The notes beneath the pieces are model-generated. The model did no database searches. It saw only the letters and a list, made by a program, of their open reading frames with translations, and was not told the DNA's origin. This document shows positions 27,212-36,216 of a DNA stretch of 64,000 nt, in pieces; the first letter of the stretch is position 1; the number at the start of each line of letters is the position of its first letter. A program made the position numbers and the translations under genes. Source of the stretch: Marinobacter sp. F3R08 (GTDB lineage Bacteria; Pseudomonadota; Gammaproteobacteria; Pseudomonadales; Oleiphilaceae); contig NZ_JAHKPI010000020.1 in the NCBI RefSeq assembly GCF_018860425.1, positions 310,001 through 374,000 on the forward strand, given 5' to 3'.

Positions 27212-27366
27212 GGAATGCCTCCTTTGATGTACCAGCGAGTATTTGCCCCTATCCTCAAGAAAGAAAAGCCGAAACGCAACCCGGCCCTGAACTGGATTAA
27301 ATTCGCTCAATCAGCGATAATTTTGCCCGTTTCTTAACCAGCAGTGTCGTTTGGTAGTCTCTGGTC

Positions 27367-27687
27367 ATGACCATTTACAGCGTTATTCAATTACTTATTT
27401 TTTCTGGTCTGCTGTTCAACACCGTGCATTTGATGCCTGCCTTCGGCCGGTTAATCAAGGGTGCTGAGTCGGCATTACAGTCCGGGTATCTCTGTGCCCT
27501 GCTGACCATGCGCCTGGCGCGCAACATCCTGGGACTGATCCTGGTGACCGCCAGCACCGCCCCCAATCCGGAAATCCACGCCCTGGTGCCCAAGGGCATC
27601 CTGCTGTTCCTGATCTTCGCGGTGCTAAGCGCAGCCCTGACCCACTACCTCGAGCGGGTCCGGGTGGAAGAAGGCGCCCGTTTCTGA
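27367..27687 (+). CDS. Small membrane protein of unknown function
   Basis: The 106-residue protein has two or three hydrophobic segments: SVIQLLIFSGLLFNTVHLMP, ILGLILVTAST and GILLFLIFAVLSAALTHYL. It ends in a charged tail RVRVEEGARF. No family is recognised and no catalytic motif is visible. It sits alone between the divergent coiled-coil gene and the convergent acyl-CoA ligase gene. Codon use looks like the neighbours, so it is probably real. I see no clear ribosome site, which lowers confidence. Confidence 0.6.
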   Translation: MTIYSVIQLLIFSGLLFNTVHLMPAFGRLIKGAESALQSGYLCALLTMRLARNILGLILVTASTAPNPEIHALVPKGILLFLIFAVLSAALTHYLERVRVEEGARF

Positions 27688-27699
27688 CGCCAGCCTCTG

Positions 27700-29502
27700 T
27701 TACGCGTAAAGCGATTCAATCACGTCTGTATATTTCTCGTAGATGTTACTCCGGCGCACTTTCATGGTGGCCGTCACTTCATCGTCGTCGTGGTCCAGCT
27801 CCTTGCCAAGCAGATGGAAGCGTTTGATCTGCGCCACCTGTGGCAACCGATCGTTGCCCTTGTTCACCTCAGCCTCAATAAGTGCGTTCACCCGCTCCTG
27901 CTCGGTCAGGCTCCGGAAGGTGGTGTAGGCAATCCGCTCCTGTTCCGCCCACTTGGCCACCGTATCAAAGTCAATCTGGATCAGCGCGGAAACAAACTTC
28001 CTGGCTTCGCCGATAACAATGCATTCCTTGATGTAAGGGCTGGCCTTGATGGTGTTCTCAATTTCCGTGGGTGACAGGTTTTTGCCACCAGCGGTGATCA
28101 TGATGTCTTTCAATCGGTCCACAATCTTGAGCTGACCGTCTCGCCATTCACCCACGTCGCCGGTATGCAGCCAGCCGTCTTTTAGGGTCGAGACGGTGGC
28201 CTCTTCATTTTTGTAGTAGCCCCGGAACATGCTGCCACCGCGCATGATGATCTCGTTATACTCTCCGAGCTTCACCTCGACACCGGAAATAGCTGCACCC
28301 ACGGTTCCCAGATGCACATCATCAGGACGTTGGGCGGTGGCAACGCCGGTGCTTTCAGTCTGGCCATAGACTTCCACCAGAGGGATACCGATGGTTCGGA
28401 AGAATTCGAGGATCCCTGTCGAAATAGGGGCCGCACCGGTGAGTGCGATCGTGCATCGACGCAAGCCGATGAAATTCTGCAACGCACGAAGTACCAGCCA
28501 GTAACTGACGCTGTATGTGCACCTCTCCTTCAGATTCCATTGCGACCGCGGCTTGACCGCCATGGGAGAGCACACCCTGAGCGCCCAGTTGAACAACGCC
28601 TGCCGGACCCGCCCGGTTTCCTGGATCTTGATGTAAATGGAGGAGTGCAGTTTCTCCCAGATTCTTGGTACGCCCAGGAAAAAGGTCGGCGCAATTTCCC
28701 GTAAATCTTCCTGAATCGTTCGCAGACTCTCACCGAAGCTGACGGTGCTACCTACATAGACCGGCGCAATATTGGTAAACGCCTGCTCGGCCACATGGCA
28801 TAGCGGCAGGTAGGAGAGACTGGATCCGTTTTCGTCGGCACCCAATAGCTCAATCAGTCCCGGCGCGGCTGCATGCAGGTTCCGCCAACTGATCATGGCA
28901 CCCTTGGGTCGGCCGGTGGAGCCGGAGGTATAGATCATCAGAGCGGTATCATCCATCTGCTGAGTATCCAGCAATTGATCCACCAGCTCGGGATGCGCCT
29001 CCTCGTATTGCCTTCCGCGGGCTTCAATGTCATCAAACGCGGCAGGCGGTTCCGGGTAGGAACGCAAGCCCTTCATATCGATGGCAATGCAGTGCTTCAG
29101 CTTTGGCAGATCCGGCCAGGCCTCCAGCACCTTGTCGGTCTGCTCCTGATCCTCACAGACGACAAACTCTGCATCGCTGTGCTCCAGAACGTAGGCCACT
29201 TCATTCCAGGGGCTGGTGGGATAGACACCCACACAGATACCCCGAACCAGGCCAATGCCCATCTGGGCGATCACCCACTCCACCCGGTTTTCGGAAATGA
29301 TGGCCACATGGCCACCTCGCTCCAGCCCCATGGCGCGAAGTCCGAGGCCAAAATGCCGTGCTCGCTCGTAGTAGTCCCGCCAGGAATAGGCCTGCCAGAT
29401 ACCAAAGTCTTTCTGGCGGAGCGCCAGGGCATCCGGCCGCTCTTTGGCGTGGGCCCGCAGCATCTGGGTCAGGGTCAGGTCAGGTAGGGAAGATGTTGTC
29501 AT
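27700..29502 (-). CDS. AMP-forming long-chain acyl-CoA synthetase
   Basis: This 600-residue adenylate-forming enzyme activates a carboxylic acid with ATP and CoA. Its motifs are YTSGSTGRPKGAM (ATP loop), SYLPLCHVAEQ, VYGQTESTGVATA (A5), GWLHTGDVGEW and KDIMITAGGKNLSPTEIE with the catalytic lysine region near the C-terminus. The architecture matches the long-chain fatty acid ligase group (FadD15/Acsbg-like). ATG at 29502 overlaps the livF stop (ATGA); a GTG at 29511 is less likely. It is the last gene of a six-gene branched-chain-type ABC operon, so the imported compound is probably an acid that is then trapped as its CoA ester. The exact substrate is unknown. Confidence 0.9.
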   Translation of the reverse strand: MTTSSLPDLTLTQMLRAHAKERPDALALRQKDFGIWQAYSWRDYYERARHFGLGLRAMGLERGGHVAIISENRVEWVIAQMGIGLVRGICVGVYPTSPWNEVAYVLEHSDAEFVVCEDQEQTDKVLEAWPDLPKLKHCIAIDMKGLRSYPEPPAAFDDIEARGRQYEEAHPELVDQLLDTQQMDDTALMIYTSGSTGRPKGAMISWRNLHAAAPGLIELLGADENGSSLSYLPLCHVAEQAFTNIAPVYVGSTVSFGESLRTIQEDLREIAPTFFLGVPRIWEKLHSSIYIKIQETGRVRQALFNWALRVCSPMAVKPRSQWNLKERCTYSVSYWLVLRALQNFIGLRRCTIALTGAAPISTGILEFFRTIGIPLVEVYGQTESTGVATAQRPDDVHLGTVGAAISGVEVKLGEYNEIIMRGGSMFRGYYKNEEATVSTLKDGWLHTGDVGEWRDGQLKIVDRLKDIMITAGGKNLSPTEIENTIKASPYIKECIVIGEARKFVSALIQIDFDTVAKWAEQERIAYTTFRSLTEQERVNALIEAEVNKGNDRLPQVAQIKRFHLLGKELDHDDDEVTATMKVRRSNIYEKYTDVIESLYA

Positions 29503-30308
29503 GACAGCCACCGTTTACGGCGTTTGTAGTGCTTGATATCGCGATAACTGCGGGCCTCACCTTCCTTGCCACCGACACCCAGATAGAATTCCTGTACATC
29601 CTCGTTGGCGGTGAGCTTTTCCGCCGGCCCGTCGATCACAATCTTGCCGTTCTCCATGATGTAACCGTAGGAGGCAATCGCCAGCGACACCGCCGCATTC
29701 TGCTCCACCAGCAGAATGGCCGTGCCCTGCTCACGATTGATCCGGGCCACAATGGTGAAGATTTCCTCTACCAGCAGGGGCGCCAGGCCCAGTGATGGTT
29801 CATCCAGCATGATCAGATCCGGCTGGGCTATCAATGCCCGCCCGAGGGCCAGCATCTGCTGCTCACCGCCAGACAGGTAGCCTGCCAACTGTTTGCGGCG
29901 CTCCTTCAGGCGCGGGAAATAGTTGTAAACCAGCTCGTAGCTGTCGGTCAGGGACGGCTTGCTGCCACTGAGTGCGTAGGTGGCGGCAATCAGGTTCTCT
30001 TCTACCGTGAGGTCTTCAAACACCCGGCGGCCTTCCATCACATGGAAAAGGCCGTTACGCACAAGCTTCTCGGGAGGGGTGCCCTTTACATCCTTGCCCC
30101 TGAAACGCACTTCACCGGCCGTCACTTCCCCGTCTTCCAGAGTCAGCAGGCCAGAGACGCTTTTCAGTGTGGTGGATTTGCCGGCGCCGTTGGAACCGAG
30201 GAGCGCCACAATGGCACCCTCCGGCACCCTCAGCGACAGGCCCCGCAGGACCTGCACCGATTTGTTGTAGACCACCTCGATGTTGTCAATTTCCAGTAAG
30301 GCTTCCAT
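29499..30308 (-). CDS. Branched-chain-type ABC transporter ATPase LivF
   Basis: This 269-residue ATPase has Walker A GSNGAGKST, signature LSGGEQQMLALGRAL and Walker B LIMLDEPSLGLAP, the last being typical of LivF. A 25-residue C-terminal extension (SYRDIKHYKRRKRWLS) is basic and unusual for the family. The gene overlaps the downstream acyl-CoA ligase start by 4 bp. Together with livG, livH, livM and the binding protein it forms a complete HAAT-family importer. The family also takes up acids, amides and aromatic compounds, not only amino acids. Confidence 0.9.
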   Translation of the reverse strand: MEALLEIDNIEVVYNKSVQVLRGLSLRVPEGAIVALLGSNGAGKSTTLKSVSGLLTLEDGEVTAGEVRFRGKDVKGTPPEKLVRNGLFHVMEGRRVFEDLTVEENLIAATYALSGSKPSLTDSYELVYNYFPRLKERRKQLAGYLSGGEQQMLALGRALIAQPDLIMLDEPSLGLAPLLVEEIFTIVARINREQGTAILLVEQNAAVSLAIASYGYIMENGKIVIDGPAEKLTANEDVQEFYLGVGGKEGEARSYRDIKHYKRRKRWLS

Positions 30309-30316
30309 ACAGCCCC

Positions 30317-31525
30317 TCAGTCGAGGTGAATCCAGTCTGAAACCGGCTCGTAACGGCCTGCCTCGGCATTCACTCGCCAGATACGGCCAACCGGGAACGA
30401 CATGTCCCGCACAGTGACCGGGATGCCGATAATGCCACCGGTATCCCAGTCCTCAATGGACGCGAGCGCTTCTGCCATGTTGTCTCCGGTCAGTGCCTTA
30501 CCCGCGTCCAGGGTACGCTTGACCACTTCGGTCCAGACCATGGCGTTAAACCAGCCTTGCATGTAGCCAGTAGGACGGTAGCCGGCTTCGGGGTCACTCT
30601 TCTCCGCCTGGGCCCGGAGGGCATCCAGCACTGGCCCGCTCTCTTCACTGTCGTAGTAGTTGTAGGGCATCACGCCCATGTAGCCGTCTGCATCGGCCCC
30701 CATCTTGTCGATGATCAGCTTGTCCGAAGACCAGAAAGTGCCCATGAACTGGGTGTCCAGACCCATCTGGCGCATCTGCACCATGAACTCGTTGATCGGT
30801 GACAGCACGTAGCCGTGGAACACCACGTAATCCGGACGCACCCGGCGCAGCTTCAACACCTCGGCAGATACGTCCACGCTACCGGGCTTGGTGACAATTT
30901 CTTCAACCACTTCGATGCCCAGCTCGGCGGCACGGGCTTTGCCGTTTTCTATCGGGTCCTTGCCAAATTCGGTATCGCTGTAGACAAACGCCACATTCGG
31001 CATGTCCCCGCCCTCACCCTGAGAGGCAATATATTCCAGGATGATCCCGAACATCTGACTGTAGTTGGGCCCGGGAATGAACTGGTACGGATAGTTTTCG
31101 TTGTCGGTCAGCACGGTTGCGAACGACGCGCCACTCATCAGCGTGTTGCCCTGGCTGTTCAGCTCCGAGGCAATGGCCTTCATAAAGCCGGTGCTGTCAC
31201 CGTAATAAGTGGCCGGGGAACTGCTCCCGGAGATCTTCTTGAAGGCCGCGACCGAACGGTCCACCTCGTAGGCGGTATCTTCCATGACATATTCCACCGG
31301 GTGTCCATTGATGCCTCCCTGGCTGTTGATCCAGCTGGTGTAGTCAGTCAGACCCGCGTGGATATGAATTCCGGCGAAGGCGAAGACGCCGGAGAGCGGT
31401 ATGGAGCCGCCAAACACGATGGGCTCCTTATCCTGTGCAATCGCTGGGGCGGCGACTGTCAGCGCAGCGACCAGGCTACCAAGCCCGGCAAGCCGGCGAC
31501 CTTTTTCGAGGATGTTTCTGAACAT
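30317..31525 (-). CDS. Branched-chain-type ABC transporter substrate-binding protein
   Basis: This 402-residue periplasmic protein of the Leu/Ile/Val-binding fold (type I) has a signal peptide ending PAIAQD near residue 32. The mature part begins IVFGGSIPLSGVFAFAGIHIHAGL and shows PVEYVMEDTAYEVDRSVAAFKKI and VFHGYVLSPINEFMVQM. The start at 31525 is supported by AAGGAG; the frame runs further upstream with a glutamine-rich segment of no value. It resembles the group of binding proteins for acids or aromatic compounds that accompany acyl-CoA ligases. The ligand is not determined. Confidence 0.88.
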   Translation of the reverse strand: MFRNILEKGRRLAGLGSLVAALTVAAPAIAQDKEPIVFGGSIPLSGVFAFAGIHIHAGLTDYTSWINSQGGINGHPVEYVMEDTAYEVDRSVAAFKKISGSSSPATYYGDSTGFMKAIASELNSQGNTLMSGASFATVLTDNENYPYQFIPGPNYSQMFGIILEYIASQGEGGDMPNVAFVYSDTEFGKDPIENGKARAAELGIEVVEEIVTKPGSVDVSAEVLKLRRVRPDYVVFHGYVLSPINEFMVQMRQMGLDTQFMGTFWSSDKLIIDKMGADADGYMGVMPYNYYDSEESGPVLDALRAQAEKSDPEAGYRPTGYMQGWFNAMVWTEVVKRTLDAGKALTGDNMAEALASIEDWDTGGIIGIPVTVRDMSFPVGRIWRVNAEAGRYEPVSDWIHLD

Positions 31526-31589
31526 GTTTCTTCTCCTTGCTGCTTCTTGTTGTTGGTGTTGCACGGTTAAAAAGCTTGCTCAAACACGA

Positions 31590-32633
31590 TCAATTCCGAA
31601 ACGGCCACAGCCGGAAGAAACGGCGGATACGGTGCCAGATCTCCGCCAGGCCATGGGGCTCGAATATCAGAAAACCGACGATCAGGGCACCAAAAATGAT
31701 TTCCAGCATCGGCGACATGAACACCGGAGCGTTGGGATAGAAAGGGGTCAGCGCGGCAGTCAGCAGTTTCAGGGCTTCCGGTACCAGAGTCATGAAGGCC
31801 GCGCCGAGAATGCCCCCAAGCAGATTGCCCATACCGCCCACGATGACCGCCGCCAGATAGAAAATGGACATCGAGAGCGGAAAGCTCTCGGGCGTAACCA
31901 CGCGGTAGAAATAAGCGAACAGCCCGCCCGCCACCCCGGCATAAAACGAGCTGAGCGCGAACGACATCAGTTTGTAGCGCAGCAGGTTAATCCCCAGGAT
32001 CTCCGCGGAAATATCCCGGTCACGAATAGCGATAAAGGCGCGGCCAATCCGGGTCCTGAACACGTTACGGGCTGCCAGCACCATCAGCACTGCCAATGGC
32101 ACAATGATGAAATACATCATGAAATCACTCTGGAACTTCATCCCGAACAGGTGTGCAGGCTCCAGGCTCAGACCGCCCATTCCCCCGGTAACCGCTTCCC
32201 ACTCGGCGAAGATGAAATGCAGGAATACACTCGCCGCCAGGGTAGCAATGGCCAGATACAGGCCTTTGACGCGAAGCGAGGGCAGGCCGACCAGAATGCC
32301 GACGGCGGCGGCCATAAGGCCAGCCAGCACCAGTGTCACCGGGAATGGCAGGGCGGTATTGATCGACAGCCAGGCAACAGTGTACGCACCGACACCCATG
32401 AACCCGGCCTGCCCCAGGGAAATCAACCCGGTAAAACCGGTCAGGATGTTAAGACCGGTGGTACTGATAACGGCAATGCCAACAAGACACCCCAGGTACA
32501 GCAGATAGGAGTCCACAATGAAAGGGAATATCAGAAGAATCAGCAGGAAAAGCCCCAGCCAAACCTTCTGGGTCGGGCTGGTCCAGATTGCCTCATCGGC
32601 CTCATAACTCTGTTTTGCGTCACCGATGCGCAT
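31590..32633 (-). CDS. Branched-chain-type ABC transporter permease LivM
   Basis: The 347-residue permease has about nine or ten transmembrane helices. NILTGFTGLISLGQAGFMGVGAY is the LivM-type signature, and IAIRDRDISAEILGINLLRYKL is the cytoplasmic coupling loop with the EAA-like element. It starts one base after the livH stop. A charged N-terminal stretch of about 20 residues precedes the first helix. Confidence 0.9.
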   Translation of the reverse strand: MRIGDAKQSYEADEAIWTSPTQKVWLGLFLLILLIFPFIVDSYLLYLGCLVGIAVISTTGLNILTGFTGLISLGQAGFMGVGAYTVAWLSINTALPFPVTLVLAGLMAAAVGILVGLPSLRVKGLYLAIATLAASVFLHFIFAEWEAVTGGMGGLSLEPAHLFGMKFQSDFMMYFIIVPLAVLMVLAARNVFRTRIGRAFIAIRDRDISAEILGINLLRYKLMSFALSSFYAGVAGGLFAYFYRVVTPESFPLSMSIFYLAAVIVGGMGNLLGGILGAAFMTLVPEALKLLTAALTPFYPNAPVFMSPMLEIIFGALIVGFLIFEPHGLAEIWHRIRRFFRLWPFRN

Positions 32634-32634
32634 C

Positions 32635-33513
32635 TTACACTCGCTCTATTTCGTGGGTGCCAAAAAGGCCATAAGGACGGATCACCAGGATTACCGCCAG
32701 CACCAGAAACGTCGCCGGCATCCGGTACTCGCCTCCCAGATAGGCGCCCGCCACTGTCTCCAGCCAGCCGATGAACACACCAGCCACCAGGGCACCGAGA
32801 ATGCTGTCCAGCCCCCCGACAATCACCACCACCAGGACACTCAGGCCGATGATCCCGAATTGCGGACTGAGCCCACCGGTGGCTGCTACCAGCACACCAG
32901 CCAGCGATGCGGCAAGGGAGCCAAACACCCACGCCATGTTGAATACCCGGCGCACATTGATGCCCATGGAATAGGCCGCCGCCTGATCCGACGCGGTTGC
33001 CCTCAGAGCCACGCCACCCCTGGAGAACCGGAAATAAAGCAGGTAGATGATCAACAGGACAGAAGCAATCAGGAAGCCGTAGGCAATTTTGGGCGCCAGG
33101 TACAATTCACCAATAAAGACCGGCTCGCGAGGCAGGAAATTGGGCAACAGCTGAGGGTCAGCCGTCCAGATGAATTCCACCAGACCTACCAGGATACTGG
33201 CGATACCGATCGTCACCATCACGACGGAAATCGGCGACTCCCCCAACATCGGCCTGATCATGGTCTTCTCGATCACGCCACCAAGAATACTGCCGCCAAT
33301 GACTGCCAGCGGCAGGGCAATCCATGGTGACATTTCCATACCACCGGCAAATGCCAGGAACAGGTAGGCCGCAAACATCATGATCTCGCCAATGGCGAAG
33401 TTGATGACCCTCGTTGCCTTGTAGATGATCACAAAGCCGAGGGCGATCAGCGCATACAGCCCGCCCATCGCCAGCCCGGCCAGACTGATTTCACCGAAGA
33501 ACAACCAATCCAT
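32635..33513 (-). CDS. Branched-chain-type ABC transporter permease LivH
   Basis: The 292-residue permease begins with LAMGGLYALIALGFVIIYKATRVINFAIGEIMM, which contains the LivH hallmark (NFA-GE), and has ALRATASDQAAAYSMGINVRRVF as its coupling loop. It has about eight helices. Its start overlaps the livG stop by one base. It pairs with LivM to form the pore. Confidence 0.9.
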   Translation of the reverse strand: MDWLFFGEISLAGLAMGGLYALIALGFVIIYKATRVINFAIGEIMMFAAYLFLAFAGGMEMSPWIALPLAVIGGSILGGVIEKTMIRPMLGESPISVVMVTIGIASILVGLVEFIWTADPQLLPNFLPREPVFIGELYLAPKIAYGFLIASVLLIIYLLYFRFSRGGVALRATASDQAAAYSMGINVRRVFNMAWVFGSLAASLAGVLVAATGGLSPQFGIIGLSVLVVVIVGGLDSILGALVAGVFIGWLETVAGAYLGGEYRMPATFLVLAVILVIRPYGLFGTHEIERV

Positions 33514-34328
33514 CAGGCGGCCTCCTCCTCGGCATTGAGCTTCTTGCGCAGGCTGTCGATATCGCTGTTGCCGAGGTACGCCTTGATGACTTCAGGGTTG
33601 TTCTGCACGTCCTGCGGCAGACCTTCGGTAATCACCTGACCAAAGTTCAGCACGGCAATATGGTCTGAGATATCCATCACCATGCCCATATCGTGTTCAA
33701 CCATCAGTACCGTGACGCCCCACTCTTCCCGAATGTCGAGAATAAAGCGGGCCATGTCCTCTTTTTCTTCCCGGTTCATGCCGGCCACCGGCTCGTCCAG
33801 CATCAACACCTTGGGTTGCATAGCCAACGCCCGGGCCAGCTCAACCCGTTTCTGCAGGCCGTAAGAGAGGTTCGCCACAGGCTGGCGTCGGATATGATCA
33901 ATTTCCAGAAAATCGATAATCCGCTCCTCCACTTCCTTGCGGACGGCCATCTCCTCACGCCGGGCCGGGCCAAAATAGGCCAGCGCACTGAGCAGGCCGC
34001 TTTTCATATGGACATGAGCGCCCAGCTTGATGTTATCGAGCACGGTCATACCCCGGAACAGGGCAATATTCTGGAAGGTTCGGGCCAGTCCAAGTGCCGC
34101 TCGCCTGGGCGGTTTGACACTCCCCGGAAGTAGCTGCTCCTGGTATCGGATGGTTCCCTGCTGCGGTTTGTAAAAACCGGAGATGCAGTTGAAAAGCGAG
34201 GTCTTACCGGCACCGTTCGGGCCGATAATGGTTGTTACGGTGTTCTCTGGCACACGGAAACTGACGTTCTGCAACGCCCGTACACCACCAAACGACAGAG
34301 AAAGGTTGCTTATCTCTAGGATGCTCAC
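33513..34328 (-). CDS. Branched-chain-type ABC transporter ATPase LivG
   Basis: This 271-residue ATPase is the first gene of the liv operon. Walker A is GPNGAGKTS, signature LSYGLQKRVELARAL (the LivG variant of the LSGGQ), Walker B VLMLDEPVAGMN. The start is GTG at 34328 with GGGAGG just upstream. A 250-bp divergent region separates it from the enoyl-CoA hydratase gene. The charged C-terminus (SDIDSLRKKLNAEEEAA) is longer than usual. Confidence 0.9.
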   Translation of the reverse strand: MSILEISNLSLSFGGVRALQNVSFRVPENTVTTIIGPNGAGKTSLFNCISGFYKPQQGTIRYQEQLLPGSVKPPRRAALGLARTFQNIALFRGMTVLDNIKLGAHVHMKSGLLSALAYFGPARREEMAVRKEVEERIIDFLEIDHIRRQPVANLSYGLQKRVELARALAMQPKVLMLDEPVAGMNREEKEDMARFILDIREEWGVTVLMVEHDMGMVMDISDHIAVLNFGQVITEGLPQDVQNNPEVIKAYLGNSDIDSLRKKLNAEEEAA

Positions 34329-34578
34329 GTTACCTCCCGGCACCCCTGACGCCGGGCACACAGGCCAGTGAACACACCCTGTGAATACCCATCTCACGCC
34401 CGAAGATGATTCTAATTTTTGTTTTTTCTTATCGCCGGGGTTAACCCCGATCCGGATTAAACGTAGTTCATTCAGGCAACATTAGGCAAACTTCTCTACC
34501 CTGATACCAGACAGAAAATAACAATGAGCACGCAGAACCCTGGTCTTCAGGCCTGCCGAAACGGGAGGAAAAGCAACC

Positions 34579-35373
34579 ATGACAGACACTCTGGTTACCA
34601 CCGAATTTGATTCTGAAACCGGGGCGGCAACGCTGACGTTCAACCGGCCTGAAGCACTGAACGCGATTAATGTACCTCTGGCACAAGCCTTTCTTGCTGC
34701 TGTTCAGGACCTGAAAACCCGGTCAGGAGTACGTTGTATTGTCCTCACCGGTGCGGGTCGTGCCTTTATGGCAGGCGGTGATGTCTCCAGCATGGCCGGA
34801 ACCTCCGGGCAGGCTGGCAAAACCATCAGCACCATTCTGGATGCGGTAAATCCGGCCATCCTTCTTCTGCGCAGCATGGATGCCCCGGTGATCGCCGCGG
34901 TGCATGGCGTCGCTGCTGGCGCCGGCATGAGCCTCGCCCTGATGGCTGATCTGGTGGTGGCTCACGAAGACACCAAATTCCTCGTCGCCTACAATGGCAT
35001 TGGCGCAGTTCCGGATTGTGGCGGCAGCTGGTTTCTGGCCCGCAAACTCGGCGCCGGTCGGGCAGCGCAACTGATGTTGCTGGGACGCACTCTCAGCGCT
35101 GCAGAAGCCCGAGACTGGGGCATGGTCACCGAGCTGGCCCCGGCGGGCGCCTATGAAAGCCTGCTGAACAGCGTCATAGCAAAGGTCACCGCGGGACCAA
35201 CCCGGGCCTTTGGCGCCTTCCGCCAACTAACCGACCGGGCCAACGGCAACCAGCTGGCAGCCCATATGGAAGCAGAAAAGGCGGCCTTCCTTGATATGAC
35301 CCGTACGGAGGATTTTGCCGAAGGCGTGTCTGCGTTTCTCGCAAAGCGTCCACCCGTATTTCATGGCCAATGA
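34579..35373 (+). CDS. Enoyl-CoA hydratase/isomerase family protein
   Basis: This 264-residue crotonase-fold protein has NRPEALNAINVPLAQAF at the start, the oxyanion loop AGGDVSSM (residues about 67-74) and VHGVAAGAGMSLALMADLVVA. At the second catalytic position the sequence reads YNGIGAVPDCGGSW; the aspartate replaces the Glu of classical hydratases, so isomerase or another crotonase activity is possible. GGGAGGA precedes the ATG. It diverges from the liv/acyl-CoA ligase operon and may act on the CoA ester made there. Confidence 0.88.
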   Translation: MTDTLVTTEFDSETGAATLTFNRPEALNAINVPLAQAFLAAVQDLKTRSGVRCIVLTGAGRAFMAGGDVSSMAGTSGQAGKTISTILDAVNPAILLLRSMDAPVIAAVHGVAAGAGMSLALMADLVVAHEDTKFLVAYNGIGAVPDCGGSWFLARKLGAGRAAQLMLLGRTLSAAEARDWGMVTELAPAGAYESLLNSVIAKVTAGPTRAFGAFRQLTDRANGNQLAAHMEAEKAAFLDMTRTEDFAEGVSAFLAKRPPVFHGQ

Positions 35374-35475
35374 CCCAATGGATGACGTCGGCTTTTGCGT
35401 TCGTACAGAGAAAAATCGTAATCTTCTCCCTTTCATCTCTTTCTGGCCTCAGGCCTGAACTGTTTGCGAGCCGAC

Positions 35476-36213
35476 ATGAATCCAACCATAGAACTACTGA
35501 AGTCCCACCGCTCTATCCGTAAATTCACCGGGGAAAAAATTCCTCACGAACTGCTCAGAGAACTGATCCGTGCCGGCCAGAGCGCCGCCACCTCGAACCA
35601 CGTGCAGGCCTATTCGGTCATCCATGTGGTCAATCCGGACAACCGCCAGAAGATCGCGGAGCTGGCCGGTGGCCAGAACTACATCGCCGACTGCTCTGAT
35701 TTCCTGGTGTTCTGCGCGGATATGAAACGCTCAACCGCTGCCGCGGATCGGGCCGGAGCCGAGGTGATCCGGGGGATGACCGAGCAGTTACTGGTTGCCA
35801 CCATAGACGCCAGCCTGATGGCGCAGAACGTTGCTGTTGCGGCGGAATCCGAAGGGCTGGGCCTGTGTTACATCGGCGGCATACGCAACAACCCGGCACA
35901 GATCAGTGAGATCCTCCGGTTGCCGGAACATGTGTACCCGGTCTTCGGCATGTGTCTGGGCTACCCGGACCAGAACCCGGAGGTCAAGCCCAGGCTGCCG
36001 GTCGAGGCAGTTCTCAGGGAAGATTTCTATACCGATGAAATGGACGATGAACTGGTCGCCGGCTTCGATCAAACCATGAATGACTACTACCGGGAGCGGA
36101 CCGGCGGCAACAAGGACACCACCTGGTCCGAACAGCTCAAGCCGCTGTTCACCTCGAAGCTGCGTCCGCACATGCGCGACTTCCTGAGCAAGTGCGGCTT
36201 CGAGATGAAATAA
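35476..36213 (+). CDS. NfsA-type oxygen-insensitive NAD(P)H nitroreductase
   Basis: This 245-residue FMN enzyme of the nitroreductase fold has SHRSIRKFTGEKI at the start (phosphate-binding residues), IRAGQSAATSNHVQAYSVI and IGGIRNNPAQISEILRLPEHVYPVFGMCLGYPDQNPEVKPRLP, matching NfsA and flavin reductase relatives. It reduces nitro or quinone compounds with two electrons. The ATG at 35476 is chosen; TTG at 35464 would add four residues. It ends three bases before the convergent Dld gene. Confidence 0.9.
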   Translation: MNPTIELLKSHRSIRKFTGEKIPHELLRELIRAGQSAATSNHVQAYSVIHVVNPDNRQKIAELAGGQNYIADCSDFLVFCADMKRSTAAADRAGAEVIRGMTEQLLVATIDASLMAQNVAVAAESEGLGLCYIGGIRNNPAQISEILRLPEHVYPVFGMCLGYPDQNPEVKPRLPVEAVLREDFYTDEMDDELVAGFDQTMNDYYRERTGGNKDTTWSEQLKPLFTSKLRPHMRDFLSKCGFEMK

Positions 36214-36216
36214 CCG

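Noticed and set aside
31401..32774. 457-residue plus-strand frame opposite livM
   Set aside because: The translation is rich in His, Gln and Arg, as expected from reading a hydrophobic gene backwards.
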